Shown here one piece after another: positions 1-11,035 of a stretch of DNA of 64,000 bases; the first letter of the stretch is position 1, and every line of letters starts with the position of its first letter. A program made the position numbers and the translations under genes. The DNA is from Chlorops oryzae (Eukaryota; Arthropoda; Insecta; Diptera; Chloropidae). The notes under the pieces were generated by a model. It ran no database searches. It saw only the letters and a list, made by a program, of their open reading frames with translations, and had not been told where the DNA came from. Where the stretch lies: positions 56,812,916 to 56,876,915 of the forward strand of contig CM035806.1 of assembly GCA_020466095.1 (NCBI GenBank), read 5' to 3'.

Positions 1-589
1 ACTTTTTTTTAACATTTTCAAAAATCATTCCTGAGCTTTGGCCACCTCCAAAACGTCAGTCATTGAAATAGGACACTTTTTTTCTTTTTTTCCACTTTTA
101 TTTATGGCCAACCACCTCCAATTAAACGTCAGATTAATATATATTGGTTATCAGGAACATAAAGCGCGTTTACTGTATCAATGTCTGACGCACTCGAGTA
201 TTGCAAAATGGAAAACTTTACATAAGGGGTCTTCCCTTAAACGTGTATTTGCGTCGAAAACTTCGAAAAATCGTAAATCAAGAAGGCTTAGAAATTAATG
301 AACGAAATTTTGTATGAACAATTTTACACTTTTACGATTTTTCAATATTTTCACTTTTAAGGGAATACCCTAATAGACTTTTTTTTGTTTAAGAACGTAA
401 ACTTCACAATCCAATAAGTTTCCATGACGCTTTAGTAACTGCAAATTTAGCAACTCGGGCTCCCCTACTATTACTTGCCTTTAAACATTTTCAAATATCA
501 AATTTCATCAAAATATCTTGTAAAACGATTTTAGAGCAGTTTTTGTGATTTTCGTAACAGCCCCTAGTACTGGAGGTATCCATCAATGG
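1..589. other. AT-rich sequence, nothing recognised
   Basis: No gene or repeat family is recognised here. An 86-codon open frame at 38-298 is rich in lysine and phenylalanine and shows no domain, so it is probably chance. Confidence 0.5.
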
Positions 590-800
590 TCCGATCGGGT
601 TATTTCTCGAACTTGTTCAAACTTATGTCCCCACGCATACCAAATGTTGTCAAGGTAGCTCAACTCCTTCGATAAAAACGTATACAGACAGACAGACCGA
701 CGGATGGACTAAATCGAAACTCCCGGTGACGCGTATCATTTCTATATATATTTTGTATGGTCTATCTCGACTGGTTCTGGGTGTTACGCACAACCACACA
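590..800. mobile_element. mini-me-like repeat fragment
   Basis: A GACA/GACC-type microsatellite near 685-705 is followed by a short core starting CTAAATCGA and then a (TA)n run near 740-750. This order of GTCY-type repeat, roughly 33-bp core and TA repeat is the known signature of dipteran mini-me (DINE-related) elements. The ends are not defined. A related leader recurs at about 12840-12985. Confidence 0.55.
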
Positions 801-1299
801 AACGCAATATATCCTCAACACAGAGTGTTTCGGGTCTAAAAAATATCAAAAAACAACCATGGACTGAAACCAATTATGAAAAATTTATGTAGCAGAATAC
901 ATGACTGAATTTATAACTCATTCAATAAGATATGGGCAACTATATGAATACTGTCCCACCTGTGACACTTATTTTTTAGGTTTTAGCTCATTTGAATGAA
1001 GAAACAGGACGTGACTAAAAAAAAATTTATATTTGAAAGTCAGGCACTGATCTCATGGAATTTCAATATGAAAAAGATAAAATGAAGCAAGGATGGAGAA
1101 AAGGATATTAGTTATTGAAGCCAAAGCAAAAATTGCACAAGATTTTTATTGGTGTTAGACGGGGTACGGGAAGTCCTTTTTTATTAACCGAGGAGTTAGT
1201 TAGAATATAAAGCATTATTGAAACAAAAATTGCCCGCACAGAAAACAGTTTAACTTTTGCATGAAAAGTCATAAGTTAATAAAATATTGTTCTTCGAGA
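801..1299. other. AT-rich sequence, nothing recognised
   Basis: No coding or repeat signal was identified on either strand. It lies just beyond the 3' side of the antisense Jockey-type fossil and may include its decayed 3' region. Confidence 0.4.
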
Positions 1300-1304
1300 A
1301 AATG

Positions 1305-1500
1305 GTACATGGAGTGCACCCAGCGAGTTGACGATCAGCTAGGAAAACTGAGTTGATGGATTTGCGTGGATTGCAAGGATACATGCAGTGCACCCACCGA
1401 GTTGCAGATCAGCTAGGAAAGCTGAGTTGATGGATGTGCGTGAATTGCAAGGGTGCATGGAGTGCACCCACCGAGTTGACGATCAGCTTGGAAAGCTGTT
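1305..1500. repeat. 74-bp tandem repeat, about 2.5 copies
   Basis: Units beginning GTGCACCCA start at 1314, 1388 and 1462, exactly 74 bp apart, with a few substitutions between them. The array abuts the 3' (low-coordinate) side of the antisense Jockey-type RT fossil and could be part of that element's 3' region. Confidence 0.85.
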
Positions 1501-2275
1501 CGATAATCCACGGGCAAGTGGATTCACATGTCTGCGCAATTGATTTAAGTATTTCTCTTTGATATTGGTGAACTCTGTTTTAACCAGTTCTTCGTTGAGC
1601 TCTTAATAATCCGTTCATTCGAAAAAAACCATGGAGCTCCTGTTATATAATAATTGTAAACCATACGTTCATATTGGTTTTATAACTTGGTTGTATAGAA
1701 GGATTTCATATTCAAGCTTTAGATGAGAGCGGCTATTTATTAACTTGTGCAAGCTATTGGCTTTAAGCTTCATTTAGGTTCTCTTGGTTTCAATATGCTA
1801 ACGCAATGTCAGTCTTTTGTCCAAATGAATATCGAGATATGTGACTTCCTCACATTGTGGGATACGTACGTTATTAAGTAAAATGTCCGGAGAAACTTTT
1901 CTATTTAGCGTGAAATTAATATGTTAACATTTAAGCTCATTTATTTTGATTCGCCATTTCGATAACCAGCTTTGGAATTCGCTCAAGTGTTCTTGGAGCT
2001 GAGAAGTTGCGACAATTATGTCCTTGTGCCGGATAAGTACCGCTGTGTCATCAGCAAATGTTTTTTTTTTTTTTTTTAATTTTTTTTAACTTACAGCAAA
2101 TGTTGAAATCAATATTCTATCGTTATTTGGAATATCTGCTGTGTACACAAGGTAAAGAAAAGGCCCAACAACACTCCCTTGGGGGACTCCCACGTTTATT
2201 TCAAAGCTTTTTGTAATAAATGAGTTATGCCAACTTCAAACGTTCTATGTTTTAAGTGAAAATATGATTCAATTG
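1500..2275 (-). pseudogene. Jockey-clade LINE reverse transcriptase fossil
   Basis: Read on the minus strand, the segment shows ordered landmarks of a Jockey-type RT. These are a GVPQGSVVGP block near 2160-2200, a FADDTAVLIR catalytic block near 2015-2060, a WRIKINELKC stretch near 1930-1960, and a YLDIHLDKRL thumb motif near 1815-1850. Further downstream come conserved C-terminal segments such as QYQREILKSIAQTC. Stops and frameshifts are scattered throughout, and a T-rich insertion splits the catalytic block. No upstream RT or endonuclease is seen, so it is probably a 5'-truncated old insertion. Clade assignment rests on remembered motif order and needs a protein search. Confidence 0.82.
2052..2104. 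mobile_element. tiny T-rich insertion with 11-bp target duplication
   Basis: The string CAGCAAATGTT occurs at 2052-2062 and again at 2094-2104, with a T-run and AACTTA between. Read on the minus strand, this is a few bases plus poly(A) flanked by a duplication, as expected for an extremely 5'-truncated LINE-mediated insertion. It interrupts the FADD motif of the Jockey-type fossil. Confidence 0.6.
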
Positions 2276-3356
2276 TGAAGCGTATTTATTCCACTTGGAC
2301 AGCATGGAATGATTGTTTTTACATAGTCCACCATACTTTTTTAGTTTCTGCTTAATTATAGTCCAAAAATAGTCGAAGTTGGGGGCAGTTGGGTGGATTC
2401 ATACATTTTGGTATCATATCTTTGTTGTTGCTTCCATTCCATTCTATGGTCGCATTTGAGTAGTGGCAGGTTGCCAGATCGAGCCAAAACGTAACTGGAG
2501 AACTGTGAGAACGTATGAATGGTTAGCAAGCATTTTTGAAGACATTCTTTTATATAAATTTCTGTCGAAATGGTACGAAATGTTACGAATGCTTGGCTTT
2601 TTAGACCACAAGTGCAGATTGCTTTACACACCAATGCTTTTTTCCCGAACTTGTCCATTTTTATACAGGGTTCGTCAGAAAAAATGCAACAAAGTTAAAC
2701 GCCATAATTTTAACATTTTCTAAAAGTTTTTGTTGAGTGACCGCATAATTGTTGGAAATAACTGGAAATTTCAAAATTTATTTGTTTTGTTAGAAATGGC
2801 CACCTTTTGCCTTAATTATGGCCTTCAAACGGCCAACGTTCGCATCCGGTGAGTACGGCATCTATTGTGCTGAAGAAATGAAGTGCGGAACATTGTTTTT
2901 TTAGCCAATCTTGGTTGACGCGCGCTTTGTGTGCCGGAGCCGAGATTTGCTGGAATGTCCAAGGTCTGCGACCGAAATGTTTCGTCGCCCAAGGCTTTAG
3001 TGCTCCCTCCAAAATAGTCTCGCGATAATTTTGCGTCGATGAATACTAGCGAAGAGCGGCCATTGGCTGTAATAGCGGCCCAAACCATCACCAACGGTTG
3101 TGTCCGACCGGTCAACCGAAGTTGTAAATTTTCAGGGCACCTCTCTGGCAAGTAAATTCGCTCTTTCTGGGAGTTCACATACTGCTGAATTAGAAATGGT
3201 GCCTCATCGGAAAAAACTAAATTCGGCAGACCGCCATTTGCGTGCAAGCTAAGCAGTGCCTTGGCTCTATCGAGTCTAAATTTTTTTTTCGCCGGTGTAA
3301 CATCTTGCCCTTTTACTATCTTGTAAGGCTTGATTTTGAGCTCATTTGCCAATATA

Positions 3357-4589
3357 CAAGGTGCAATTCAAAAGTTCCAGGACTTTTATTAAAAAACGAA
3401 AATTATTTGTTTTTTTTTTCTTAATATTTGGTCCCCTTCAAAATAGGCTCCTTCCGCCTGAATACAACGTCCAATTAAATTTTGCACGTTCAATAAGGTT
3501 ATCGAACGACTTTTTAAGGTCATTTGTCGGTATAGCGTTGAGGATGGCGGTCGCCGCCTTTTGGATGGCATCAACGTCAGCATAGCGGTTTCCTTTCATG
3601 GCCAAATGAAGTTTTCCGAACAAATAAAATTCACACGGTGCCATATCAGGCGAAAAGGGTGAATGGTTAATGGTATGAATGCGATTTTTGACCAAAAAAT
3701 GCGTCGTGAGTATCGAACGGTGAGATGGTGCATTGTCATGCAATAATCGCCAGCTTCCTTCTTCACGATATTCCGGCCGAATTCGACGAATACGTGCTAC
3801 CAAAGGCTTCAAAACACCAACATAAAACACCGCGTTAACTGTTTGGCCAGTTGGAACGGATTCTTTATGAATAATGCCCTTGGAATCATAAAAACAAATC
3901 AACATTGACATGATTTTTGACTTATCTTGGCCTCTTTAATGATGTCTCTTGAAGACTGACTTCGCGCTTCTGAGGTCTTGATTTCAGTGTATTTCAAAGA
4001 CCATGTTGCGTGAACAAATCGAGCACAAAGTGGGTCCTTTTGAAACCTCTTTAATGATGTTTCTGTCAAAATACGATTGAATTCTGACGGTCTTTTGCGT
4101 GTTTTTTCAAAGTGTGCGGAACAACATCTTTTGGCCGGCACCAAACCGTTTCGTCGAAACTTCCAAGACCTTCTGTCCCCCTTGAAAACGTTAAATCGAC
4201 ACTGCGTGATATTAATGGCTATCGGGATAGACATATCATTCGCCATAGACTTTCGTTTCATCATTTGATGAGTTTCAGACAATGTTTTACCAAGTTTTTT
4301 TTCGTTCACAAATCTTTGGCGCGAACTGTTCGTCGTCTTCCAAGACCTCCCGTCCCTTGAAAACATTTACCGACTCGTGATAGGCTCGGGATAGACAATC
4401 ATCGCATAGATTGTTCACATTTGATGCAGTTTCGGTAATATCTCAAGCTGTTAACAAAATAATGTTGCTTATAAATTTTTATACGCCAACACTGAAGAAT
4501 ACACAATTTACGGATAAAAATTTCAGACAGATTGCGCCACTAGGAGCCGTGTTGTTCAAAAAGTCCTGGAACTTTTGAATTGCACCTTG
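3357..4589 (-). mobile_element. Innermost mariner-like element, 1233 bp
   Basis: Inverted termini begin CAAGGTGCAATTCAAAAGTT at 3357, and the complement ends at 4589. The inverted match extends about 30 bp. TA flanks both sides (3355-3356 and 4590-4591). The element disrupts the transposase of the surrounding element and is therefore the youngest of the three layers. Confidence 0.93.
3435..4366 (-). pseudogene. Mariner transposase of the innermost element
   Basis: The C-terminal 157 codons (3911 to 3438) are open and well preserved. They include MLICFYDSKGIIHKE, GQTVNAVFYVGVLKPL, the second catalytic block WRLLHDNAPSHRS and the third block HSPFSPDMAPCEFYLFGKLH. Position three in that last motif is usually D in mariners (PCDF); here it is E. 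The N-terminal part (4366 to 3899) is badly decayed and carries an internal direct duplication. No intact start or first catalytic motif is visible. It is a dead copy. Confidence 0.88.
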
Positions 4590-5490
4590 TACGTCGCATA
4601 CTAGCTTCCGATATTTTAAGCTCACGAGCCATTTGATAGCCGCTTCTGCGCGGTTTTCGGTCGATTCTCGCATTCACTCGCCGAACCATTTCATTCGATG
4701 TTACCGTTTTTTGCGACCACTTCCATGACGTCGGGCTACGCTGCCAGTATCACGGTAACGAGCGATGGTTCGAGAAACATAACATTTGTTCACTTTCAAA
4801 TTCGCGAGGGCTCGAACGATGGCCACTTGAGATTTTCCTGCCAAATGGAAAGCAATAACGCTATCTTGCTTGAATTCCATCATGAATAACTTTTTGTTTA
4901 TATAGTTGTTTGCAAAATGATTTTGTACGTTTGTAAACAATATAATGAACTGTCAGTGGAATAAATTTGAGTGCTCTGTCAAAGCATATGTGTCAGATAT
5001 ATCAGTCTGAAGTTGGATGCAGTTTTTCTGACGAACTTTGTATGTTTTCCCTTTGAAAGAACATTTCCACGAGTTGATGCATAGTTAAATTTTTGCCCAG
5101 CCAATTGCTAAAGTCCATTTTTACAACGGTTTCGTCATCCATCACAATACATCAACAATTTTGTCAGAACTTTCTCATATAACAAACGAGCCGGTTTCTT
5201 GGCATCGCAATTTTGTTTTTCTTTCTGTTCTATTCGGGTGTTTTAAATCTCGATAACATTTTTTAACTGCGCTTATTCTTCTCACCATTCTGGTACTTGT
5301 GCCATACCTTTTTGTGCGATCAATACTCAATGTTGTACTGTAACATAGGTCTGAAGTATTTACATGAGAAACAGTTCGCATTGACATATTTAACTGTTTC
5401 GCAATCATCGAAGAGGAAAGTGACGTGTTTTCAAGGTATTTGTGCAAATTTTTTTTCGCCATTGGCTTTTTCCTTCATTGACAAACATTT

Positions 5491-6013
5491 TCCCTTCAAC
5501 TGAATTAAATTATTTTGACATCAACAAACGCCTATTCTGTTCTTGACAATATGTTATATGTGGATATCTACACGTAGTTTTCACTAGGAAAACGTCACGC
5601 GTCATTTTATTGTGGGAAAATTTTGTTTAAACAATCCATATATACATACATAAAGTACGGGTAACTTACAAACTGTGCTAATTTAATATAGATGATATTA
5701 GGGCCGTGGACTAAAAAAATTCTGACACCTCAACAATGAGATAAAGCTTAGTTATCGCCCAATCTTTGGTTCGATTTGATCGAGTTGATATTGATCTGAA
5801 ATTAATTTCACATGAACATACCAGGGAGTTGCTTGATATACCAAGCACTTTCAGGAACTGCACTCAAAAGTTTGTTTACTTTCGATGACCTCAAAAAATC
5901 TCCATTGTATTATATTGCCCAGCATTTTAATTATATTATATATGTAAAAACTAAATTACATTTATATGTACTATACTTATATTTAATATGCTTTTCTAAT
6001 TTATATAAACTAG
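5491..6013. other. Presumed upstream intron sequence of syndapin
   Basis: AT-rich sequence with no recognised element. It ends in a splice acceptor, the pyrimidine-poor but AG-terminated stretch finishing CTAG at 6013, just before the syndapin exon. Confidence 0.5.
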
Positions 6014-6171
6014 AAACGGCAATGGAAAAAACGACCCGAATCCTTTCGAAGAGGAGGAAGAATGGGACGATGCTGACAACGTTTTAGTTGACAACGGCGA
6101 ACCTGGAGTGCCAGTAAAGGCTTTATACGATTATGAAGGGGCCGAGAATGACGAACTCACATTTAAGCAGG
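6014..6171 (+). CDS. Synd: Syndapin (PACSIN) penultimate coding exon: NPF motif and start of SH3 domain
   Basis: This exon encodes an acidic linker with an NPF motif (PNPFEEEEEWDD), then VDNGEPGVPVKALYDYEGAE and NDELTFKQ, the first strands and RT loop of an SH3 domain. Syndapin/PACSIN proteins couple membrane curvature (through an upstream F-BAR domain, not in this window) to dynamin and actin regulators bound by the C-terminal SH3. The ALYDY and DELTF signatures plus the flanking acidic NPF linker fit insect syndapin. Acceptor AG is at 6012-6013. The exon ends with the first base of a split glycine codon, followed by donor GTGAGT at 6172. The reading frame is open for 52 codons. Earlier exons must lie upstream of the window or be hidden in the TE-filled first 6 kb. 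Confidence 0.93.
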
Positions 6172-6844
6172 GTGAGTTTTTGACCTTCCGATTAAGAAAT
6201 TTTCAAAAAATTTATGAAATCTAAAATTATCGACGAAATCAGGATTTTTCTGAAGCCTTTTTTTTTATATGGAGTTTTTCATTCTAGCCGAACTTAGGCC
6301 ATAGTTTAAGTGAAATCAAAAATTCACAAAATCAAAACGCGAATACTATTATAAATAAACGTCAAAAATCGTCACAAATTCTTCGGTACGAACGATATGT
6401 ACTCGTTTCCCTCCGTTACCCGTCCCTTGCCAGATATCAAAAAACCATTGACAAAGAACGGCCGGAAATCGGCATGGCTGAAAGCACTCTGGTCGTATCC
6501 AGAGTTTCAGTTAAGAAGGGGAAAGATACAAATAGTTTTTTCTGTATATATGGGAACACTTGCATCTTTTCATAGGAGATGCCACACGTACGCATAGGCT
6601 TACTTCAATCTTCTGAAAAATAATTTTGGCGGCCTGGACTCATTTCTTGATAATCCTAAAAAACTCTTTTGCTGTGTATATTGAGCAGAAAATATAAAGG
6701 TGCCCCTCCCTGCCTTATTCTAAAAGCAAGAAAACTATTCCGAAACTTATCATTGAGAAAATCAGAAATAGCTACATTCACATGTAATTGCTCCTTAGAA
6801 TTGGGTTGATAGGTAGAGAGATAGGTTGAAGTGGCGTCCGCTTA

Positions 6845-8340
6845 CTACATCTGTGGTGAGCAGATACAATTAGCGTGATAGTGCCGTTTTGTTCCACTAC
6901 GAAAACCAATCTTAAACCACCTCGTTAGATTGAGAAACGTAAGAAGTTTACTAAATTCAATAATAGCTACAAAAGAAAACTCTGAATATAAATGGGCTCC
7001 AAAGGTGCGCAGCCCATACATGGCTAGCGCTGCGCAGTGACAAAGGTAATGTTGTAGAGCTTCTTGTTGATTAGGTTTGAAACAGCTACGGCAACAAGAA
7101 TTGTGTACTAAACGCATGCTTCCTGCATGCACACTAATGGGTTAACTGCCGTGAGTCTGAAAATATCAACCCGACTTTAGGAAAGAAGGTCTTCCGATCG
7201 CCTGCTATTGAATTATGGCCAGGTTAATTTTGAGATTTTACATTCTACCAAGTTTTCCACCTAATCTCAGCTTTTACTTAAAATTCGGTCCTTAATTGTC
7301 GTCAGAGGTGCTGCTACGTGCAAAGCCACAGTAACATCTAATAAAGACCCGATTTTGGCAAGCTCATCAGCTCTCTTGTTGTCGGTAACCAAACCAGGGT
7401 CACCCCCAAATAACTAGAAACAAGCCACAGTCGTGCAGGCCTGATGGCCATGATTTCTGCCTGAAACATGCTGGCCACATGCGGAAGCCTTATAGATTTG
7501 GATAGTCCTTACTCTTTCGAGAGACCCCTGCTTCCATTCTACCATCCAGTTTTGACCCACCCCTTTCAATATACAGAAAAAAACCTAAAAAAAAGTTATT
7601 GCTCAGAACATGCAGTTCTGTTTGGAAACAAAGCCTTAATGCTTTTTGCTGTCCTGTGGCTGGGTACCATGCAATCTGTTCGACAGGAATTGTGTTCCTA
7701 GATAACTCACCTAAGATTCCAGTGTTTTCCAGCAGCCTGCTTCTCTCAATCTAACCGCAGTACAGGAAGCTGTGTACTTGACGCATAGATATACAGGAAG
7801 CAAGTGCAGGGTTACATTTAACATTCTTTAAAAGAGCCGGCAACCAAATCAGTGACCCAAAAGTAAGAATTAGACGAACGACCCATGTGTACATCCAGAG
7901 AACCGTTTTGGGTCGCAGCCTACACTTTTTACCAAACATTGTCTTACATATAGAAAGTGCAGCAAGCCTTAATAATAGTTTTCCTACTAAGCTTGCTGTT
8001 TAATAGCTAACACAAATATCTACCCTTAGATTAGAGGGTGAGACTAGTACCATTTGGTATAGGAAAATCAAAACCAGGAGTTTTCGTTTCAGAAGTAAAT
8101 AGCACAAGTTCTGTTTTGTCGGGATTAACGTTTAGTCCGCAACTTGCCGCTCAAACTTGTTATTTGTTTGACGCTCGTAATATTTTACTCAATATGAAAG
8201 AAAAAAGTCCAGATACCAAAATCATTACAACTTCTGCAAATCTTTAGGTTTTAATTTCGCAGTTGCTAAGATCTCCCAGCAGGGAGTTCATCGTGAAGAG
8301 TCAAAGAAGCGGCGAAATAACTGTACCCTGTTGCTTAGAC
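6845..8340 (-). pseudogene. Antisense LINE fossil (RT, RNase H, C-terminal zinc knuckle)
   Basis: Minus-strand landmarks appear in the right order. A degenerate PQG-type block (QQGTVISPLL) lies near 8300, followed by a decayed YADD-like region. CGLNVNPDKTELVLFTSET lies at about 8070-8150, and VVRLILTFGSLIWLPALL at about 7800-7890. RNase H pieces QAEIMAI (about 7445) and ADELAKIGSLL (about 7340) follow. Last comes a C-terminal knuckle region CRSCFKPNQQEALQHYLCHC with SKLLTFLNLTRWF at 6910-7090. The combination of RT, RNase H and this tail belongs to LINE families of the I/LOA/R1 group. Stops and frameshifts are frequent. It lies inside the syndapin intron, opposite to the gene. Confidence 0.85.
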
Positions 8341-8360
8341 TTCTATTGATAATGAATCAT

Positions 8361-8810
8361 CAGAGGTGCACAAAGGGTAAGCTCCAGGGGTAAAAGAGCG
8401 TAAAAGAAGAGAACATTTTTGCACATGTATAGAAACTGTGAGCGAGAGATGAAAAAGTATAAAACGAGGTCGCAATTAAAGCAAAATGCCACTTGTAATC
8501 GAGAAGCGAAGCGAACAACCGAAGCGAGCAAAAAACGAAGTCACGTCAATTTTTCAAATCAGTGCTTTGGCAAACTTTGCAGAGGCAAGATATGTGTCAC
8601 TCCGTTTTAAGTTGAAAAACTTTCTTCGTATAATTTTTAGTTTTGCCTCAGTAGAGTGCGTTGAGAGCTCAGTATGCTACAGACTATTGTCGAGGTGGGA
8701 TCTATGACGCTTGTCGCTTTGTTATTCTCTCGATTTTCTAATTTTATGGCCTTGTTGTACCACTACTAATGCGCATGATGAAAACGGCCTTGTAGTGGTG
8801 GTCACCTCTG
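8361..8810. mobile_element. hAT-type miniature element
   Basis: The ends are CAGAGGTG at 8361 and CACCTCTG ending at 8810, a typical short hAT terminus. ATAATGAA follows the right end at 8811-8818 and also occurs at 8349-8356 on the left, separated from the left end by TCAT. An 8-bp duplication is the hAT hallmark; the 4-bp offset suggests a small terminal change. No coding capacity. Confidence 0.65.
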
Positions 8811-8994
8811 ATAATGAAGTTCATGTGTGATGGGAGGAAATAAAAAAATTACTTGGTGCTGTAAATCAATCAGAAATTAAAACTCAAAAAATTCGCTTTA
8901 GTTGGGATATTCAGCTTACTTGTGAGGACTCCACTGTACAGACGGAATGGTCAATTAGTTTAAACAAAAAATAAAATAAAATAGAGCCTTCTGA

Positions 8995-9150
<156 letters not shown>

Positions 9151-9179
9151 ACGATAAATGCACCCGAGTGGAGAACATC

Positions 9180-9185
9180 AATAAA
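9180..9185 (+). promoter_or_regulatory. Candidate polyadenylation signal for syndapin
   Basis: AATAAA lies 30 bp after the stop codon. More distal AATAAA-like motifs exist (for example near 9597), so the real 3' end is uncertain. Confidence 0.45.
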
Positions 9186-9189
9186 GGAA

Positions 9190-11035
9190 ATAAAAAACAT
9201 GGAAAAAGCAATTATATCGAAACATTATAGTTAAGAAAAAAACAATTATTAAAATGACTAAAAAATAAAATTATTAAAATGCATGAACTCGTAAATAGCC
9301 GAATAACGAAAGCATTTAAAACCAAACAATAATTTATTTTAAAAAAAATAGTACTTTGGAAGTATGAAAATTCCAAAATATATTCAAAAAAAAAAAAAAA
9401 AACAGAAAATACATGATATATGCAAAAGGAAAGCACTTTAAAGTATAAGTTTTGGGCTTTTCCAAAGTTCTTAATGAAGCAATGATGTAATAATCCTAAA
9501 TTGGTTTTATATTACTTGAAAATATATAAATAGATGTATCCAAATCAAAAGTATGAATTAAGCAGTTCATCCTCTGACCCCATTACCGATTTGTTAATAA
9601 ATATAACTTATTTACTTATATAAAAAAAAAACAGTCTAAAGGCAAACCTGGTGTATACCTCTAAAACCGGAGTTTGAAATTATAATGCAATAGTAATGGA
9701 CACATTGCTCCATGTCTTTGATTTGTTATGAGCTGAACTACATACATTTATATCATGTATTCTGTCAGAAAACTCAGACCTATAGTGATATGCGATAACT
9801 CTGGTTTTTCTTGAGAAAACCTCTTTTATAAGCTCGACAAATGCCTTACGAAGCGGGAAACAGCCAAGTTTTATCACAAAAAATCACGGGGTATAATTTT
9901 CCAGGTCCAATTTCGAAATTTCCACAGATATAGTGAAGATGAAAAAGTGAAATTCTACAGCTTCAATATGCCTGAGATACGGGAAAAGTTGGTAACCAGC
10001 GATCGCCCGAACTTTGAGCAATACTTTCCGTGTTCATGATTTTCCAAAAATTACTTTTTGTAGACGAAAATAGTTATGTGGGGTTTCACAGGTATACACA
10101 TGGTAAAGCCGACGAACAAGCATTTTGAAAACTCGTGTGGACTCATTTCTTCTCGTAATTTAAATCTTACTGCTATTACGTAATAAAAGGTATATAAATT
10201 GTGGATTAAGAGCCCGAGGACTCTATAAAATGCATGAAAATATATTATTAATATTAAGGGAGTGGAGAAAAAAATTACTTACGTATAGGTAAAATTTGCA
10301 GTTGGCGGTAAATTGATAAATTTGGAAATAAATGGAAAACAATTGTATAGAAGCGTTTGTTTCTGGTTTTGAAGCATTATAACTAAGTTTATCTTTTCTC
10401 CAAAACTAGCATTAAAATGTTTATCTTTTGCATATGTTGTATTCCCTTAAGTATTTAAGTGTCTTTCTTACTCTCAAAAATACATGAGGTTAAAATCAAA
10501 ATATTGTATGAAGATTGTATACTGCTGACGTTATTAAATAAAAACCCATCCTATTTAAATTGACTTCTATTGTGGTTGTAGTCACAGAGCGGCAGAGTTT
10601 GGAGAGTGAGAAAGCTTCCTCCTAGATTTCAAAAACCGTGAAGATTTTTTTGGATTTAATTTGACTGGTCCCTCGTTAGGAAACATTTTCGGTCGTATAC
10701 TGATTGCGAATACGTTTGGGATCTGAAAACTTTTATAATAGGTATATTATATAATTTAGTGCGTTTTATTAATCGGAGTGTTACCATTTCACAAATGCAT
10801 GCATTATTTGTTTTTTTTGTTGTTTTACAATAATGAAGAAGACGCGTGGTACGAGATTATCAATAGAACATAATGTGATGTTGCAAGATATTAGTATAAG
10901 AAAAAACTATTTTCATTTTATTTGAAGAATAAAACGTTTCGAAAAAATGTAAATGTACAAGATTAGCATTTAAAATAAAAAAGGGCTCAATAATAAGAAA
11001 AATTTTCCAAACCAAATGAAATGAATAATACGGTG
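9190..11035. other. AT-rich intergenic sequence, nothing recognised
   Basis: Probable syndapin 3' UTR and downstream sequence. It contains A-runs (about 9388-9402 and 9621-9630) and short chance open frames of low complexity. No transposon termini or domains were identified. Confidence 0.5.

Larger units (their letters stand above)
2812..4880 (-). pseudogene. Transposase of the middle Tc1/mariner element
   Basis: The N-terminal half (4880 down to 4592) starts MEFKQDSVIAFHLAGKSQ and contains a helix-turn-helix DNA-binding region. The C-terminal half (3354 down to 2812) continues with ANELKIKPYKIVKGQDVTPA, the first catalytic block LVFSDEAPF, a MVWAAITANGRS strand and GRRPWTFQQISAPAHKARVN. The family normally has QQD in that last block, so the second catalytic aspartate is replaced by isoleucine. 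The third catalytic region is degenerate or missing. Removing the nested element at 3357-4589 restores a continuous reading order. The transposase is inactive. Confidence 0.85.
2666..5040 (-). mobile_element. Middle Tc1/mariner-type element (nested)
   Basis: The ends are inverted repeats, CAGGGTTCGTCAGAAAAA at 2666 and the complement of CAAAGTTCGTCAGAAAAA ending at 5040. TA lies immediately outside both ends (2664-2665 and 5041-5042). The element sits inside the older transposase and is itself split by another mariner at 3357-4589. Without that insert it would be about 1.1 kb. Confidence 0.9.
2280..5490 (-). pseudogene. Outermost Tc1/mariner-superfamily transposase, split by two nested insertions
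   Basis: The minus strand from 5462 down to 5043 encodes an N-terminal helix-turn-helix-like region, an HPNRT motif and the first catalytic block VMDDETVVKMDF. The protein resumes at 2660 with ICTCGLKSQAF and TEIYIKECLQK. It then shows the second-aspartate block FWLDLATCHYS, NPPNCPQL and a final FDYFWTIIKQ segment ending near 2300. The two halves are complementary parts of one transposase interrupted at a TA by the element at 2666-5040. Several frameshifts and stops show it is dead. Terminal inverted repeats were not located, so the outer limits are approximate. Confidence 0.8.
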
